From Hydrogenophaga sp. (lineage in GTDB: Bacteria; Pseudomonadota; Gammaproteobacteria; Burkholderiales; Burkholderiaceae_C), in assembly GCA_016790705.1 (NCBI GenBank), contig JAEUOT010000021.1:1-64000 (forward strand): a stretch of DNA of 64,000 nt. Reading direction: 5' to 3'. Under the pieces are notes generated by a model. The model was not told where the DNA came from, ran no database searches, and saw only the letters and a program-made list of their open reading frames with translations. The first letter of the stretch is position 1. Each line of letters begins with the position of its first letter. Made by a program: the position numbers and the translations under genes. Below, in pieces: positions 12,544 to 24,932 of the stretch.

Positions 12544-13740
12544 TCAAACGACCTTGGCGATCGCCTGACAGACGTAGTCGATGTTCTTGCTGTTCAGGGC
12601 GGCCACGCACATGCGGCCGGTGTCGGTGCCGTACACGCCGAATTCGCTGCGCAGGCGCACCATCTGGTCCTTGGACAGACCCGAGTAGCTGAACATGCCG
12701 ATCTGGGTGGTGATGAAGCTCATGTCCTGCTTCACGCCGGCGGCCTTGAGGCCGTCGACCAGCTTCTGGCGCATGTCCTTGATGCGCACGCGCATCTCGC
12801 CCAGTTCCTTTTCCCACAGGGCACGCAGCTCAGGGTTGTTCAGCACCGCAGCGACCACCGCGCCGCCGTGCGTCGGCGGGTTGGAGTAGTTGGTGCGGAT
12901 GACGATCTTGAGCTGGCTGAGCACGCGGGCGGCTTCGTCCTTGTCCGATGCCACCACCGACAGGGCGCCGACGCGCTCGCCGTACAGGCTGAAACTCTTG
13001 GAGAAACTGGTGGACACGAAGATGTTCAGGCCGGCGGCCACGAACTTGGCGATCACGGCGCCGTCTTCGGCGATGCCGTGGCCGAAGCCCTGGTAGGCCA
13101 TGTCCAGGAACGCGGTCAGGCCACGGGCCTTCACGGCGGCAATCACCTGGTCCCACTGGGCGGCGGTGATGTCATAGCCGGTCGGGTTGTGGCAGCAGGC
13201 ATGCAGCACGACGATGGTGCCGGGGGCGGCGGCGTTCAGGTCGGCCAGCATGCCCTCGACGTTCACCGAGCGGGTGGCGGCGTCGTAATAGCGGTAGCTG
13301 CCGACTTCAAAACCGGCGTTCTGGAAGATCGCGCGGTGGTTTTCCCAGCTCGGGTCGGAAATGAGCACGGTGGCGTTGGGGCTGACCTTCTTGAGGAAGT
13401 CGGCGCCGATCTTCAGACCTCCGGTGCCGCCGATGGCCTGCACCGTGGACACGCGACCGGACTTCACGACATCCGATTCGGCGCCGAACACCAGTGCCTT
13501 GACCGCGTTGTCGTAGGCGACGATGCCGTCGATCGGCAGGTAGCCGCGGGCCGAGGGCTTGTCCATCATGGCCTTTTCCGCAGCCTGCACGCATTGCAGC
13601 AGGGGCAGCTTGCCGTTGTCGTCGAAATACACGCCCACGCCCAGGTTGACCTTGTTGGGGTTGGTGTCGGCAGCGAATTGTTCGTTCAGACCCAGGATCG
13701 GGTCGCGGGGGGCCATTTCGACGGCGGAAAACAGGGACAT
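12544..13740 (-). CDS. aspartate/aromatic amino acid aminotransferase (class I)
   Basis: This PLP-dependent transaminase is 398 residues long, the standard length for the AspC/TyrB group. It starts MSLFSAVEMAPRDPILGLNE as these enzymes do. The N-terminal substrate loop is VNLGVGVYFDDNGKLPLL. The HACCHNPTGYD segment contacts PLP phosphate and carboxylate, DMAYQGFGHG holds the cofactor-ring Asp, and the Schiff-base lysine is in STSFSKSFSLYGERVG. The C-terminal arginine region is GRMCVAALN. It would interconvert aspartate or tyrosine/phenylalanine with their oxoacids. AspC and TyrB cannot be separated with confidence by eye, so no symbol is given. It is monocistronic, ends in its own terminator and is divergent from uvrB across a 113-bp gap that must hold both promoters. 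Confidence 0.92.
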   Translation of the reverse strand: MSLFSAVEMAPRDPILGLNEQFAADTNPNKVNLGVGVYFDDNGKLPLLQCVQAAEKAMMDKPSARGYLPIDGIVAYDNAVKALVFGAESDVVKSGRVSTVQAIGGTGGLKIGADFLKKVSPNATVLISDPSWENHRAIFQNAGFEVGSYRYYDAATRSVNVEGMLADLNAAAPGTIVVLHACCHNPTGYDITAAQWDQVIAAVKARGLTAFLDMAYQGFGHGIAEDGAVIAKFVAAGLNIFVSTSFSKSFSLYGERVGALSVVASDKDEAARVLSQLKIVIRTNYSNPPTHGGAVVAAVLNNPELRALWEKELGEMRVRIKDMRQKLVDGLKAAGVKQDMSFITTQIGMFSYSGLSKDQMVRLRSEFGVYGTDTGRMCVAALNSKNIDYVCQAIAKVV

Positions 13741-13853
13741 GACAAGGGTCCAGAAAAGGGTTGGAGACGGGAAAACGGGTGGGGCGGGGAAGGCTCTGGC
13801 AGCGGGCCCCGGATTGCGTTAGGCTGTCAGATTGCCCGCAATTTTATCCGCCC

Positions 13854-15956
<2,103 letters not shown>

Positions 15957-16063
15957 GCGCATCCCAAAGTACCGCACAATAGCCCTAAAGGTTTCACGCC
16001 GGGGTCGACGCGCAGGTGTCGAGTCGTGGGACGCATCACAAAAACCCATTTTTTGCATCGCGC

Positions 16064-16759
16064 ATGACGACCGCATTGAGATCGCCCGCGCCGTCCGTAT
16101 CGGCGGACACCGAGACGCGCATCTATCTGATCGAGGATGACCCGTCCGTGCTTCGCTTTGTGCAGCAGGCCATGTTGTCACGGCCTGGGTGGCGGTTGGT
16201 CGGTGTTTCGGACAGTCGCCAGCATGCCAGGCAGCACGCGCTGGATACGGACGCCGATGTGTTCCTGGTTGACCTCGGATTGCCCGATGGCCGGGGCGAG
16301 GATCTGCTGCGCTGGATGTCGGAAGAGCGGCCGGACGCGGAGTTGCTGGTGTTTACCGTGTTCGGCGACGAGACGCGGCTGGTCGCGGCGCTGCAGGCGG
16401 GCGCCACAGGCTATGTGCTCAAAGGCTGCAGCGGTGATGAGCTGATCCGGGCGATCGAGCAGATCCGTGGCGGTGGCGCTCCGATTTCGCCGCTGCTGGC
16501 CCGGATGCTGTTGCGCCAGTTCCGGCTGGTGCAGGAGTCCCCGGTCAGCGAGTTTGCATCGCGGGAGGTCGTGCTGTCGGACCGCGAGACCGAGGTGCTC
16601 AAGCTGGTGGCGCAGGGCTATGTGAACAAGGAGATTGCGCAACGGTTGGCGATCTCTCCGGCGACGGTGGGTTCGCACATCAAGAACCTCTATCGCAAGC
16701 TGGCGGTCCACAGCCGTGTGCAGGTGGTCCGCGCGGCGCAGGAGCGGGGTCTGCTGTGA
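16064..16759 (+). CDS. LuxR/NarL-type response regulator
   Basis: This 231-residue two-component regulator has an N-terminal receiver domain (residues ~18-135). Its acidic pair EDD is at 24-26, the phospho-acceptor Asp70 lies in VFLVDLGLPDG, and the conserved Lys is in GYVLKG. A LuxR-type helix-turn-helix follows (LSDRETEVLKLVAQG...NKEIAQRL...TVGSHIKNLYRKL). The next gene, a histidine kinase, overlaps its stop (GTGA), so the two form a cognate pair. The ATG at 16064 is preferred over an upstream GTG-type extension because the receiver begins soon after it. The regulated genes are unknown; the pair lies directly upstream of the isc operon but has no evident link to it. Confidence 0.9.
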   Translation: MTTALRSPAPSVSADTETRIYLIEDDPSVLRFVQQAMLSRPGWRLVGVSDSRQHARQHALDTDADVFLVDLGLPDGRGEDLLRWMSEERPDAELLVFTVFGDETRLVAALQAGATGYVLKGCSGDELIRAIEQIRGGGAPISPLLARMLLRQFRLVQESPVSEFASREVVLSDRETEVLKLVAQGYVNKEIAQRLAISPATVGSHIKNLYRKLAVHSRVQVVRAAQERGLL

Positions 16760-18657
16760 GTCAGCTGCGGCGGCTGCAGCGCCTGATGCAGCTGCCGGCC
16801 TATCTGTGGGCAGGGATCCTGGTGATCGCGATGCTGCTCTTGCTCACGTTGGCCACGCGTTCGAAACCGATCCCTGGTGCCCTGCGGGTGGACCGGGCCC
16901 AACTGAGCCTCCCGGGTGATCCTTCCGTGGCAGACCGTGTCGTTGCCCTGCCTCACGAATGGGCACCCTCGCGGCGAGACTGGGGCGGGCTGGCCCGTTA
17001 CCGGTTTTCCTTGCCAGAGGACCTGGACGAAGCTGCGCGTCGTGAAGGGGTCGGGATACTGATTCCCCGGGTCGGTGTGGGATTTCAGGCGAAATTCAAT
17101 GGGGAGGTCGTGCGGTCCCAGTGCTGGCCGGTGTCCTCCTACGTTTATTGCGACGCAGGCCTGCAGGCGCAGATGGTCTGGATACCGGCGGGTCTTTTGC
17201 GACCGCACTGGGGTGACAACGTGGTCGAGATCGATGTGGCGGGCCAGCCCTTGCGCATCGGTGGGCTGTCCGACCTGCGTGTCGGCCCGAGCAGTGTATT
17301 GCAGGACCGTTTCAAGACCCTGTCCTGGTGGCAGAGCGACCTGACATGGATGGTGGCCGCCACGGCGTTCATGATGGGGCTGTTGTCTACCCTGATCTGG
17401 CTGCGCATTCGTGAACCGCTGTTCGGTTTGTTGGGCTGGGGGCTTCTGATCCTCACGGTGCGCCTCGCGCTGTCGACCACGATCAGCCTGTCGGGCGGAT
17501 TTGCCGTTTGGGACTATCTGCACAAGGTCTCTTTCACCCTCTATTGCGGGTTCATCTACCTGTTCATGTCGGAACTGTTCGACTTCCGGCAGGGAAAGGT
17601 GCGCAAGACCGTGATCGCGATGATGGTGATCGGCCCGTTCTGCATCGCGCTGACCGTGCTGCTTGAGGACTACCGCATTTACCGAGTGTGGAATGGCGCC
17701 ATCCTGCTGATGTGTCTGCTGGCTATGCTGATCGTGTTCCGGCGGGCACGCTGGGGCTTGAATGTCAATCAGCGGCTGATGGTGGTCGTCGGGCTGGCGA
17801 CCACGATCACCGGCATGCGCGACTACTTCGTGGTGCATCTGCTGGTGCCCGGAGATGCCGATCTGCGCTGGATGACGCCCGGCAGTCTGGTGCTGATGTT
17901 TGCAATGGGATGGGTGTTGACGCGCCGCACGGCGATGGCGTTCGACCATGTCTCCCTGTCGAACGCCAAGTTGTTGCGTCAGGTCGATGAGCGTGAGGCC
18001 GAACTGCGGTCGCTGTTTGAGCGGCTGCGACTGGTCGAGAGCCAGCGTGTGCTGGAGGCGGAACGCAGGCGCCTGACCCGGGACATGCATGACGGCCTGG
18101 GCAGTCAGCTGGTTCAGGCGCTGAACGTGGTGCGCGGCGGCGGCGACCAGGTGGACAGTGCTGCGGTGGCGGACATGCTCAAGCATGCCCTGGAAGACCT
18201 TCGCATCACGCTGGACTCGCTGGAGCCGATGGAAGGGGATCTGCCGACGATTCTGGGGACGCTGCGGCAGCGGCTTGCGCCGGCGCTGCAGGCCGCCCGG
18301 ATCGAGCTGGAATGGCAAGTGCAGGAAGTGCCCCCGATTCCCGGCTTGGAAGCCAGGGGGGTGTTGCATGTGTTCCGCTGCCTGCAGGAGGTGTTTGCCA
18401 ACGTGCTCAAGCACGCACAGGCGACCCGTGTCGCGGTGCGTACCGTTCATGAAGGCGATCACGTGGAGCTGAGTGTCTGTGACGATGGGGTCGGCCTTGG
18501 ACGCTTCGATGGCCAGGTGTCCGCGGGGCGGGGCATGGGCAATATCCGGCTGCGGGCGGCTGAGCTTGGGGTTGATGTCCGTTTCGAGGATGGAAGGCCT
18601 GGGACGTGTGTTCGCTTCCGTTTTCCGCTGCGACCTGGAGCCCGGGACTGCGACTGA
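16756..18657 (+). CDS. membrane sensor histidine kinase (HisKA_3, 7TMR-like)
   Basis: This 633-residue kinase partners the response regulator it overlaps by 4 bp, starting at GTG 16756. One N-terminal membrane helix (~15-35) is followed by a ~150-residue extracytoplasmic domain that looks like the jelly-roll DISM domain ([18 protein letters not shown]). Six or seven further hydrophobic helices (~200-395) match the 7TMR-DISM architecture. The cytoplasmic part begins with a coiled coil, then the HisKA_3 dimerisation box [15 protein letters not shown] with the phospho-His. A compact HATPase_c domain follows ([14 protein letters not shown]-box, [18 protein letters not shown]). The signal sensed is unknown; DISM domains often bind carbohydrate-like or other small ligands. 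Confidence 0.88.
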   Translation: MSQLRRLQRLMQLPAYLWAGILVIAMLLLLTLATRSKPIPGALRVDRAQLSLPGDPSVADRVVALPHEWAPSRRDWGGLARYRFSLPEDLDEAARREGVGILIPRVGVGFQAKFNGEVVRSQCWPVSSYVYCDAGLQAQMVWIPAGLLRPHWGDNVVEIDVAGQPLRIGGLSDLRVGPSSVLQDRFKTLSWWQSDLTWMVAATAFMMGLLSTLIWLRIREPLFGLLGWGLLILTVRLALSTTISLSGGFAVWDYLHKVSFTLYCGFIYLFMSELFDFRQGKVRKTVIAMMVIGPFCIALTVLLEDYRIYRVWNGAILLMCLLAMLIVFRRARWGLNVNQRLMVVVGLATTITGMRDYFVVHLLVPGDADLRWMTPGSLVLMFAMGWVLTRRTAMAFDHVSLSNAKLLRQVDEREAELRSLFERLRLVESQRVLEAERRRLTRDMHDGLGSQLVQALNVVRGGGDQVDSAAVADMLKHALEDLRITLDSLEPMEGDLPTILGTLRQRLAPALQAARIELEWQVQEVPPIPGLEARGVLHVFRCLQEVFANVLKHAQATRVAVRTVHEGDHVELSVCDDGVGLGRFDGQVSAGRGMGNIRLRAAELGVDVRFEDGRPGTCVRFRFPLRPGARDCD

Positions 18658-18686
18658 AGCCCGACAGAATCACTGGGATTTTGGTG

Positions 18687-18712
18687 TATACTCGATAAAA
18701 ACAGTCGGATAC
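18687..18712 (+). promoter_or_regulatory. isc operon promoter region with IscR type-1 site
   Basis: A 25-bp block at 18688-18712 matches the IscR type-1 (Fe-S cluster-dependent) consensus at about 21 positions: ATA-CTCGA, an AT-rich centre, ACAGTC-GGA-TAC. A TATACT hexamer (18687-18692) overlapping its left edge could be the -10 box. The site is 124 bp before the iscR start, as expected for autorepression by holo-IscR. Confidence 0.7.
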
Positions 18713-18835
18713 CAAGCGACACAGAGAGCAGCTGCTCAGAGCGGCTGGGGTGGGCGGAAGAGCGGTCGGCCGGGTGCTTCAGGGCGTCAGGGCGATCATC
18801 GGGCGAGAGCCGAACCTCACAATCAGGAGCTACCC

Positions 18836-19372
18836 ATGCGCCTCACGACCAAAGGCCGCTTCGCGGTCACCGCCATGATCGATCTGGCTCTGCGCCAGAA
18901 CAATGGGCCTGTGACGTTGGCAGCCATCAGCCAGCGCCAGCAGATTTCCCTGTCATATCTTGAACAGCTGTTCGGCAAGTTGCGCCGCCACGAACTGGTG
19001 GAGTCCACCCGCGGCCCCGGTGGGGGTTACACCCTCGGCCGCAAGGCCACGGAGATCACCGTGGCCGACATCATCGTCTCGGTGGACGAGCCCATTGATG
19101 CGACCCAATGTGGCGGCAAGGAAAACTGCCATGGCGAAGGCAACCGGTGCATGACCCATGAGCTGTGGGCCCAGTTGAACGCCAAGATGGTGGACTTCCT
19201 CGACTCGGTCACGCTGCAGTCGTTGGTCGATGAGCAGATTGCCAAGGGCGTGGTGGTTGAAAACGCGCCCATGATCAAGCGGGCGATATCCAGTGCTCCG
19301 GTGGTCAAGCCGATTCGCGTCAATGCGCCGAACTCGGTGTTTGCCCTCGGAGGCGCACCGCTGTCCAAGTGA
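18836..19372 (+). CDS. iscR: Fe-S cluster assembly transcriptional regulator IscR
   Basis: IscR is an Rrf2-family 2Fe-2S regulator that represses the isc operon when clusters are plentiful. The 178-residue protein starts [19 protein letters not shown] and has a winged helix (residues ~10-65), a dimerisation helix and the cluster ligands Cys92, Cys98 and Cys105, followed by MTHELW with the His ligand. The third spacing (six residues instead of five) differs slightly from the E. coli protein. The ATG at 18836 follows AGGAG at 8 nt. It is the first gene of the seven-gene isc cluster, and an IscR type-1 site lies in its leader. Upstream in-frame codons are untranslated leader. Confidence 0.96.
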   Translation: MRLTTKGRFAVTAMIDLALRQNNGPVTLAAISQRQQISLSYLEQLFGKLRRHELVESTRGPGGGYTLGRKATEITVADIIVSVDEPIDATQCGGKENCHGEGNRCMTHELWAQLNAKMVDFLDSVTLQSLVDEQIAKGVVVENAPMIKRAISSAPVVKPIRVNAPNSVFALGGAPLSK

Positions 19373-19471
19373 CACGCCATCGTTGAAGGAATGCCGCCGG
19401 TCCGATCCGGCGCCGCTGGCAGGGTCGCGTTCGGAAAAACCCACGACAACAGAGAACAAACGAGAGCCGTC

Positions 19472-20689
19472 ATGAGCACGCCGCACTTCCCCATCTACAT
19501 GGACTACAGCGCCACCAACCCCTGCGACCCGCGGGTGGTGGACGCCATGATTCCCTGGTTGCGCGAACACTTCGGCAACCCCGCCTCGCGCAGCCACGCC
19601 TGGGGCTGGGAAGCCGAAAAAGCTGTCGAGACTGCCCGTGAGCAGGTGGCCGCGCTGATCAATGCCGATCCCCGAGAGATTGTGTGGACCTCGGGAGCCA
19701 CCGAATCCAACAACCTGGCCTTGAAGGGTGCAGCGCACTTCTACAAGACCAAGGGCAAGCACATCATCACGGTCAAGACCGAGCACAAAGCGGTACTGGA
19801 CACCTGCCGTGAGCTGGAGCGCCAGGGCTTCGAGGTGACCTACATGGACGTGCAGGCCGACGGTCTGATCAGCCTGGACGCGTTCAAGGCGGCCATCCGC
19901 CCCGACACCATCCTGGCCTCGGTCATGTTCGTGAACAACGAGATAGGCGTCATTCAGGACATCGCAGCGATTGGCACGATCTGCCGCGAGAAGGGCGTGA
20001 TCTTCCACGTCGACGCGGCGCAGGCGACTGGCCGGGTCGACATCGACCTGGCGAGTTTGCCGGTCGACCTGATGAGCCTGACCAGCCACAAGACCTATGG
20101 TCCCAAGGGCATCGGTGCATTGTTCGTGCGCCGCAAGCCGCGCATCCGCATCGAGGCGCAGATGCACGGCGGTGGTCACGAGCGCGGCATGCGCTCGGGC
20201 ACGCTGCCGACGCACCAGTGCGTCGGCATGGGCGAGGCCTACCGCATCGCGAAGGCCGAAATGCACGAAGAGAACAAGCGCATCCGCGCACTGCATGACC
20301 GCATGGTCGCCGGGTTGAAGGACATCGAAGAGGTGTTCATCAACGGGCATGAGACACAGCGCGTGCCGCACAACCTGAACATGAGCTTCAACTATGTCGA
20401 AGGCGAGTCGCTGATCATGGGCATCAAGGGCCTGGCGGTGTCGTCCGGCTCGGCCTGCACCTCGGCCAGCCTTGAACCCAGCTATGTGCTGCGTGCCCTG
20501 GGCCGCAGCGACGAACTGGCACACAGCAGCCTGCGCATGACGATCGGCCGCTGGACCACCGAAGAGGAAGTCGATTACGCGATCAAGACCATCCGCGAAA
20601 ACGTCGCCAAGCTCCGCGAACTCTCCCCGCTGTGGGAAATGTTCAAGGACGGCGTCGACCTGTCCACCATCCAGTGGGCAGCGCACTGA
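19472..20689 (+). CDS. iscS: cysteine desulfurase IscS
   Basis: IscS is the PLP enzyme that takes sulfur from cysteine and hands it as persulfide to IscU. The 405-residue protein begins [18 protein letters not shown] after a short leader and has the PLP-binding ATESNN segment, the internal aldimine lysine in [11 protein letters not shown] and the mobile catalytic Cys loop [17 protein letters not shown]. It ends with the IscU-binding tail (LSTIQWAAH). The ATG at 19472 was preferred to an upstream in-frame start because family proteins begin a few residues before the first conserved strand. It is 99 bp after iscR and 12 bp before iscU. Confidence 0.97.
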   Translation: MSTPHFPIYMDYSATNPCDPRVVDAMIPWLREHFGNPASRSHAWGWEAEKAVETAREQVAALINADPREIVWTSGATESNNLALKGAAHFYKTKGKHIITVKTEHKAVLDTCRELERQGFEVTYMDVQADGLISLDAFKAAIRPDTILASVMFVNNEIGVIQDIAAIGTICREKGVIFHVDAAQATGRVDIDLASLPVDLMSLTSHKTYGPKGIGALFVRRKPRIRIEAQMHGGGHERGMRSGTLPTHQCVGMGEAYRIAKAEMHEENKRIRALHDRMVAGLKDIEEVFINGHETQRVPHNLNMSFNYVEGESLIMGIKGLAVSSGSACTSASLEPSYVLRALGRSDELAHSSLRMTIGRWTTEEEVDYAIKTIRENVAKLRELSPLWEMFKDGVDLSTIQWAAH

Positions 20690-20701
20690 AGGAGAACGGA
20701 C

Positions 20702-21088
20702 ATGGCCTATTCTGAAAAAGTCGTTGACCACTACGAAAATCCCCGCAACGTCGGCTCGTTCGACAAAGGCGACGAGTCTGTCGGTACCGGCATGGTGGGT
20801 GCGCCCGCCTGCGGCGACGTGATGAAGCTGCAGATCAAGGTGAATCCGTCCACCGGCGTGATCGAGGACGCGCGTTTCAAGACCTACGGCTGCGGCTCGG
20901 CCATCGCGTCCAGCTCGCTCGTGACCGAATGGGTCAAGGGCAAGACGCTGGATGAGGCGGCTGCGCTGAAAAACAGCGAGATCGCGGAAGAACTGGCGCT
21001 GCCGCCGGTGAAGATCCACTGCTCCATCCTGGCCGAAGACGCGATCAAGGCCGCGGTGGACGACTACCGCAAGAAGCACGCGAACTGA
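20702..21088 (+). CDS. iscU: Fe-S cluster scaffold IscU
   Basis: IscU is the scaffold on which 2Fe-2S clusters form. At 128 residues it is full length. The three cluster cysteines are Cys37 (GAPACGDV), Cys64 (TYGCGSA) and Cys107 (KIHCS), with the acidic partner GDV right after Cys37. The LPPVK motif at residues 100-104 is the HscA-recognition peptide, consistent with hscA downstream. GGAGAA lies just ahead of the ATG, and the gene is 12 bp after iscS. Confidence 0.97.
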   Translation: MAYSEKVVDHYENPRNVGSFDKGDESVGTGMVGAPACGDVMKLQIKVNPSTGVIEDARFKTYGCGSAIASSSLVTEWVKGKTLDEAAALKNSEIAEELALPPVKIHCSILAEDAIKAAVDDYRKKHAN

Positions 21089-21098
21089 TTTTCAAGCC

Positions 21099-21422
21099 AT
21101 GGGCATCACTATCACCGAAGCCGCCGCGCGGCATGTGACCCGGTACATCGCCAAACGGGGCAAGGGCGTGGGCGTGCGCCTGGGCGTCAAGACCACGGGC
21201 TGTTCCGGCCTTGCCTACAAGCTGGAATATGCGGACGACATCGCTCCGGAGGACGTGGTGTTCGAGGAGAACGGTGTCAAGGTGCTGGTCGATCCCAAGA
21301 GCCTGGCCTATATCGACGGGACGCAGCTCGATTTCGTTCGCGAAGGACTGAACGAGGGCTTTCGCTTCAACAACCCGAACGAGCGTGACCGTTGCGGCTG
21401 CGGTGAAAGTTTCCGGGTCTAA
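21099..21422 (+). CDS. iscA: A-type Fe-S carrier IscA
   Basis: This A-type carrier, 107 residues, accepts clusters from IscU and delivers them (also 4Fe-4S) to targets. The three conserved cysteines are Cys35 in TTGCSG and Cys99 and Cys101 in the C-terminal CGCGESF motif. The start [13 protein letters not shown] is canonical. Its stop TAA overlaps the next start by one base (TAATG), coupling it to hscB. Confidence 0.96.
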   Translation: MGITITEAAARHVTRYIAKRGKGVGVRLGVKTTGCSGLAYKLEYADDIAPEDVVFEENGVKVLVDPKSLAYIDGTQLDFVREGLNEGFRFNNPNERDRCGCGESFRV

Positions 21423-21949
21423 TGCCGGAAATGAACCTGCAATCCAACGACTTCGAACTGTTTGACCTGCCGGTCGGATTTGCGCTGGACCGCTCATTGC
21501 TGGACGAGCGATGGAAGGCACTTCAACGCGAAGTGCATCCGGACCGGCACGCTGCAGCTGACGCGCAGACCCAACGCCAGGCCATGCAATGGTCGGTGCG
21601 CATCAATGAGGCCTATCAGCGGCTGAAGGATCCGCTCAAGCGGGCGGCCTATCTGTGTGAGCTGCATGGGGCGCCGGTGCAGGCGGAAAACAACACCGCC
21701 ATGCCGACGGCCTTCCTGATGCAGCAGATGCAATGGCGCGAGGCCCTTGAGGAGGCCTCGGACGAAGCCGCTGTCGAAGCGCTCGCCGACGAGGTCGCCG
21801 GGGCTCGCCTCCGCATGGTTACCGAGCTCGCGCAGACCGCGGACCAGCGACAGGACTGGCCTTCCCTGGCCGGTCAGGTCAGAGCCCTCATGTTTGTCGA
21901 GCGTTTTGCCGCAGACGTCTCGCAGCGGCTCGAACAGCTGGGACAATAG
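21422..21949 (+). CDS. hscB: co-chaperone HscB (J-protein for Fe-S assembly)
   Basis: HscB brings IscU to HscA and stimulates its ATPase. The 175-residue protein has an N-terminal J domain with the HPD tripeptide at residues 39-41 (VHPDRHA), and a C-terminal helical bundle (~90-175) that binds IscU. The N-terminus lacks the CxxC zinc motif of some eukaryotic homologues. Start and iscA stop overlap by one base. hscA follows after 44 bp. Confidence 0.94.
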   Translation: MPEMNLQSNDFELFDLPVGFALDRSLLDERWKALQREVHPDRHAAADAQTQRQAMQWSVRINEAYQRLKDPLKRAAYLCELHGAPVQAENNTAMPTAFLMQQMQWREALEEASDEAAVEALADEVAGARLRMVTELAQTADQRQDWPSLAGQVRALMFVERFAADVSQRLEQLGQ

Positions 21950-21993
21950 CGGGTTGTCTTTGTTTTGTTCCCGTTTTTCGCTGTTCCCCGTCC

Positions 21994-23865
21994 ATGGCGC
22001 TCCTGCAGATTTCCGAACCCGGCCAGTCACTTGATCCGCACCAGCGAAGGATTGCGGTCGGCATCGACCTGGGCACCACCCACTCGTTGGTGGCCGCGGT
22101 GCGCCACGGTGTGCCCGAGTGCCTGCCGGATCTGCAGGGCCGCGTGATCTTGCCCAGTGTGGTTCGCTACTTCGCCCCGGGACAGGGCGGGGTGGGGCGG
22201 CAGATCGGCTATGACGCCCTGGCGGCGCAGATCGGCGACCCGGGCAATACCGTCAGCTCGGTCAAGCGCCTGATGGGGCGCCGGCGGGACCAGGTCAGCG
22301 ACGTGCAAAAGCTCTCGTATTCCGTCGTCGATGACAACGGCATGGCTGTCGTCGAAACTGTTGCCGGGCGCAAGACACCGATGGAAGTCAGCGCCGAGAT
22401 TCTGGCCACGCTGCGTTTTCGGGCAGAGGACAGTTTTGACGACGAGCTGTTCGGTGCGGTGATCACCGTGCCCGCCTACTTCGATGACGCCCAGCGCCAG
22501 GCGACAAAGGATGCCGCTCAGCTCGCCGGCATCAATGTGCTGCGGCTGATCAACGAGCCAACGGCCGCAGCCATCGCCTATGGCCTGGACAATGGCGCCG
22601 AGGGTATCTATGCCATCTATGACCTCGGTGGTGGCACCTTTGACATCTCCATCCTGCGGTTGACCCGCGGGGTTTTCGAGGTGATGGCGACCGGTGGCGA
22701 TTCGGCACTGGGAGGCGATGACTACGACCAGGCGCTGGCCGCCTGGGTGCTGCAGCGGTCTGGCGCTGGGGAGGTGTCCGATGCCGCCGAGCGGGCGGCG
22801 CTGCACCGGGAAGCCCGACGGGTGAAGGAGCAGTTGACGGTCCACGAGACGGTCGGGTTTCGCGCGGAGGTGGATGGCCGTTCCATTGAAGTGGATGTGA
22901 GGCGCGAGGATTTCGAGGTGTGTACCGCGGCATTGACCTCCAGAACCATGAGTGCGGTGCGCAAGGTACTGCGGGATGCCGGCGTGACACGCGAAGAGGT
23001 TCAGGGCGTGGTCATGGTCGGAGGTTCAACGCGCATGCCGGTGATTCGCCGCGCTGTGGGCGAGTTCTTCGGGCGCGAGCCGCTGATCAACCTGAATCCC
23101 GATGAGGTGGTGGCGCTGGGTGCCGCCATCCAGGCCAATCAACTGGCTGGAAACAATCCCGACGGTGACCTGTTGCTGCTGGACGTGATCCCGCTGTCGC
23201 TGGGCATCGAGACCATGGGCGGCCTGGTCGAACGCATCGTGCCGCGCAACAGCACCATCCCGACGGCCCGCGCGCAGGACTTCACCACCTACCAGGATGG
23301 CCAGACAGCACTCGCGCTGCACGTGGTTCAGGGTGAGCGCGACCTGGTGACCGACTGCCGCAGCCTGGCCCGCTTTACCTTGCGCGGTATCCCGCCGATG
23401 GCGGCCGGCGCGGCGCGTATCCGTGTGACCTTCACCATCGATGCCGACGGACTGCTGTCGGTGTCGGCCAAGGAGCAGGCGTCTGGGGTCGAGGCGCGAA
23501 TCGACGTGAAGCCAGCGTATGGTCTTTCGGACGAGCAGATCGCCACCATGCTGCAGGAGGGCTTTGCCACGGCGCAGGCGGACATGGCTGCTCGTGCCCT
23601 GGTGGAAGCCAGGGTGGACGGTGACCGCATGATCGCGGCGACGCGCAGTGCCTTGTCGGCGGACGGGGACCTGCTGAGGGATGAAGACCGAACGGCGATC
23701 GAAACGCTGATGGGTGCGCTGTCAGCGGTCATGGTGACCGGGACGGCCGCCGAAATCGAAGCCGCCACCCAGGCGCTGGCCAAGGGTACCGAGCCGTTTG
23801 CCGCCCAACGGATGAATCGCGGCATCCAGCAGGCGCTTGCCGGCCGCAAGCTTGAAGAAGTCTGA
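21994..23865 (+). CDS. hscA: Hsp70-type chaperone HscA
   Basis: HscA is the specialised Hsp70 that uses ATP to release clusters from IscU. The 623-residue protein has the ATPase domain with [25 protein letters not shown] and [14 protein letters not shown]. The substrate domain has [12 protein letters not shown] and a helical lid. It is shorter than DnaK and lacks the DnaK C-terminal tail, as expected for HscA. The ATG at 21994 yields the family N-terminal extension of about 28 residues before GIDLGTT. It ends 5 bp before fdx. Confidence 0.96.
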   Translation: MALLQISEPGQSLDPHQRRIAVGIDLGTTHSLVAAVRHGVPECLPDLQGRVILPSVVRYFAPGQGGVGRQIGYDALAAQIGDPGNTVSSVKRLMGRRRDQVSDVQKLSYSVVDDNGMAVVETVAGRKTPMEVSAEILATLRFRAEDSFDDELFGAVITVPAYFDDAQRQATKDAAQLAGINVLRLINEPTAAAIAYGLDNGAEGIYAIYDLGGGTFDISILRLTRGVFEVMATGGDSALGGDDYDQALAAWVLQRSGAGEVSDAAERAALHREARRVKEQLTVHETVGFRAEVDGRSIEVDVRREDFEVCTAALTSRTMSAVRKVLRDAGVTREEVQGVVMVGGSTRMPVIRRAVGEFFGREPLINLNPDEVVALGAAIQANQLAGNNPDGDLLLLDVIPLSLGIETMGGLVERIVPRNSTIPTARAQDFTTYQDGQTALALHVVQGERDLVTDCRSLARFTLRGIPPMAAGAARIRVTFTIDADGLLSVSAKEQASGVEARIDVKPAYGLSDEQIATMLQEGFATAQADMAARALVEARVDGDRMIAATRSALSADGDLLRDEDRTAIETLMGALSAVMVTGTAAEIEAATQALAKGTEPFAAQRMNRGIQQALAGRKLEEV

Positions 23866-23870
23866 ACACC

Positions 23871-24209
23871 ATGCCCACGATCAAGATCCTTCCCCACGCC
23901 GAATATTGTCCGCAAGGGGCGTCTGTGAGCGTACCGGCAGGCACGTCGATCTGTGAGGCGCTGCTCGAAAACGGCATCCGGATCGAGCACGCCTGCGACA
24001 TGAGCTGCGCCTGTACGACCTGCCATGTCATCGTGAGAGAGGGGTTCAACAGCCTCAACGATCCCGATGAGACCGAGGAGGACTTGCTGGACCGCGCATG
24101 GGGCCTGGAGCCCAATTCGCGCCTCTCTTGCCAGGCCATCCTGGCCCAGCAGGATGTCACGGTCGAAATCCCGAAGTACTCGATCAACCACGCCAAAGAG
24201 AACCACTGA
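23871..24209 (+). CDS. fdx: 2Fe-2S ferredoxin of the Isc system
   Basis: This adrenodoxin-type ferredoxin, 112 residues, supplies electrons for cluster assembly. Cluster ligands are Cys42, Cys48, Cys51 and Cys87 in CDMSCACTTC...RLSCQA. The acidic patch NDPDETEEDLLD and the DRAWGLEPNSRLSCQ region are typical of the Isc type. Its TGA overlaps the dnaQ start by one base (TGATG). The IscX gene that often ends this operon is absent here. Confidence 0.96.
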   Translation: MPTIKILPHAEYCPQGASVSVPAGTSICEALLENGIRIEHACDMSCACTTCHVIVREGFNSLNDPDETEEDLLDRAWGLEPNSRLSCQAILAQQDVTVEIPKYSINHAKENH

Positions 24210-24919
24210 TGCGACAAATCGTTCTCGACACCGAAACCACCGGCCTGTCCGCAGAGAACGGGGACCGCATCATCGAAATCGGCTGTGTCGAGCTGCTCAA
24301 CCGGAAGTTCACCGGCAACAACCTGCACCACTACATCAACCCTGAGCGCGACAGCCACGAAGACGCGCTCAAGGTGCACGGCATCAGCAACGAGTTCCTG
24401 CGTGACAAGCCGAAGTTCGCGCAACTCGCCGATGAAATCCTCGACTACCTGGCGGGCGCCGAGCTGATCATTCACAACGCGCCGTTCGACATCGCTTTCC
24501 TGAACAAGGAGCTCGAACGGCTGGGCCGTCCGCCGGTCAAGACCCTTGTCAGTGGTGTGATCGACACCCTGGTGATGGCCAAGGAGATGTACCCGGGCAA
24601 ACGCAATGGTCTGGATGCGCTGTGCGACCGGCTGGGGGTCGACAACTCGGGCCGCACACTGCACGGGGCTTTGCTGGATGCGGAGTTGCTGGCCGACGTG
24701 TACATCAACATGACGCGCGGCCAGGACGCTCTGATCATGGAGGCGGGCCCGACCGACAAGAGCGAGGGGCCGGCGCTGGAACAGGTGGACTTGCGCCTAC
24801 TCGATCTGCCGGTGTTGCTAGCCAACGAACAGGAAGCGGCGGCACATGATGCGGTGCTGGCCGATATCGACAAGGCGAGCAAGGGGAAGACGCTCTGGCG
24901 CACAGCGGCTGCTGTCTGA
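24209..24919 (+). CDS. dnaQ: DNA polymerase III epsilon subunit (proofreading exonuclease)
   Basis: DnaQ is the 3'-5' proofreading exonuclease of the replicative polymerase. The 236-residue protein shows the three DEDD-family motifs: Exo I VLDTETTGL (Asp7, Glu9), Exo II HNAPFDIAFLNKEL, and Exo III HGALLDAELLADVY, where the His at the start of that motif marks the DEDDh subclass. The C-terminal ~50 residues (LDLPVLLANEQE onward) would carry the polymerase-alpha contact. The ATG at 24209 overlaps the fdx stop, so dnaQ is translationally coupled to the isc operon rather than having its own promoter. It is followed by tRNA-Val. Confidence 0.95.
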   Translation: MRQIVLDTETTGLSAENGDRIIEIGCVELLNRKFTGNNLHHYINPERDSHEDALKVHGISNEFLRDKPKFAQLADEILDYLAGAELIIHNAPFDIAFLNKELERLGRPPVKTLVSGVIDTLVMAKEMYPGKRNGLDALCDRLGVDNSGRTLHGALLDAELLADVYINMTRGQDALIMEAGPTDKSEGPALEQVDLRLLDLPVLLANEQEAAAHDAVLADIDKASKGKTLWRTAAAV

Positions 24920-24932
24920 TTTCACGTTGAGC

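Noticed and set aside
13741-13853. LexA (SOS) box before uvrB
   Set aside because: No CTGT-N8-ACAG-like match close enough to the consensus was seen in the divergent gap.
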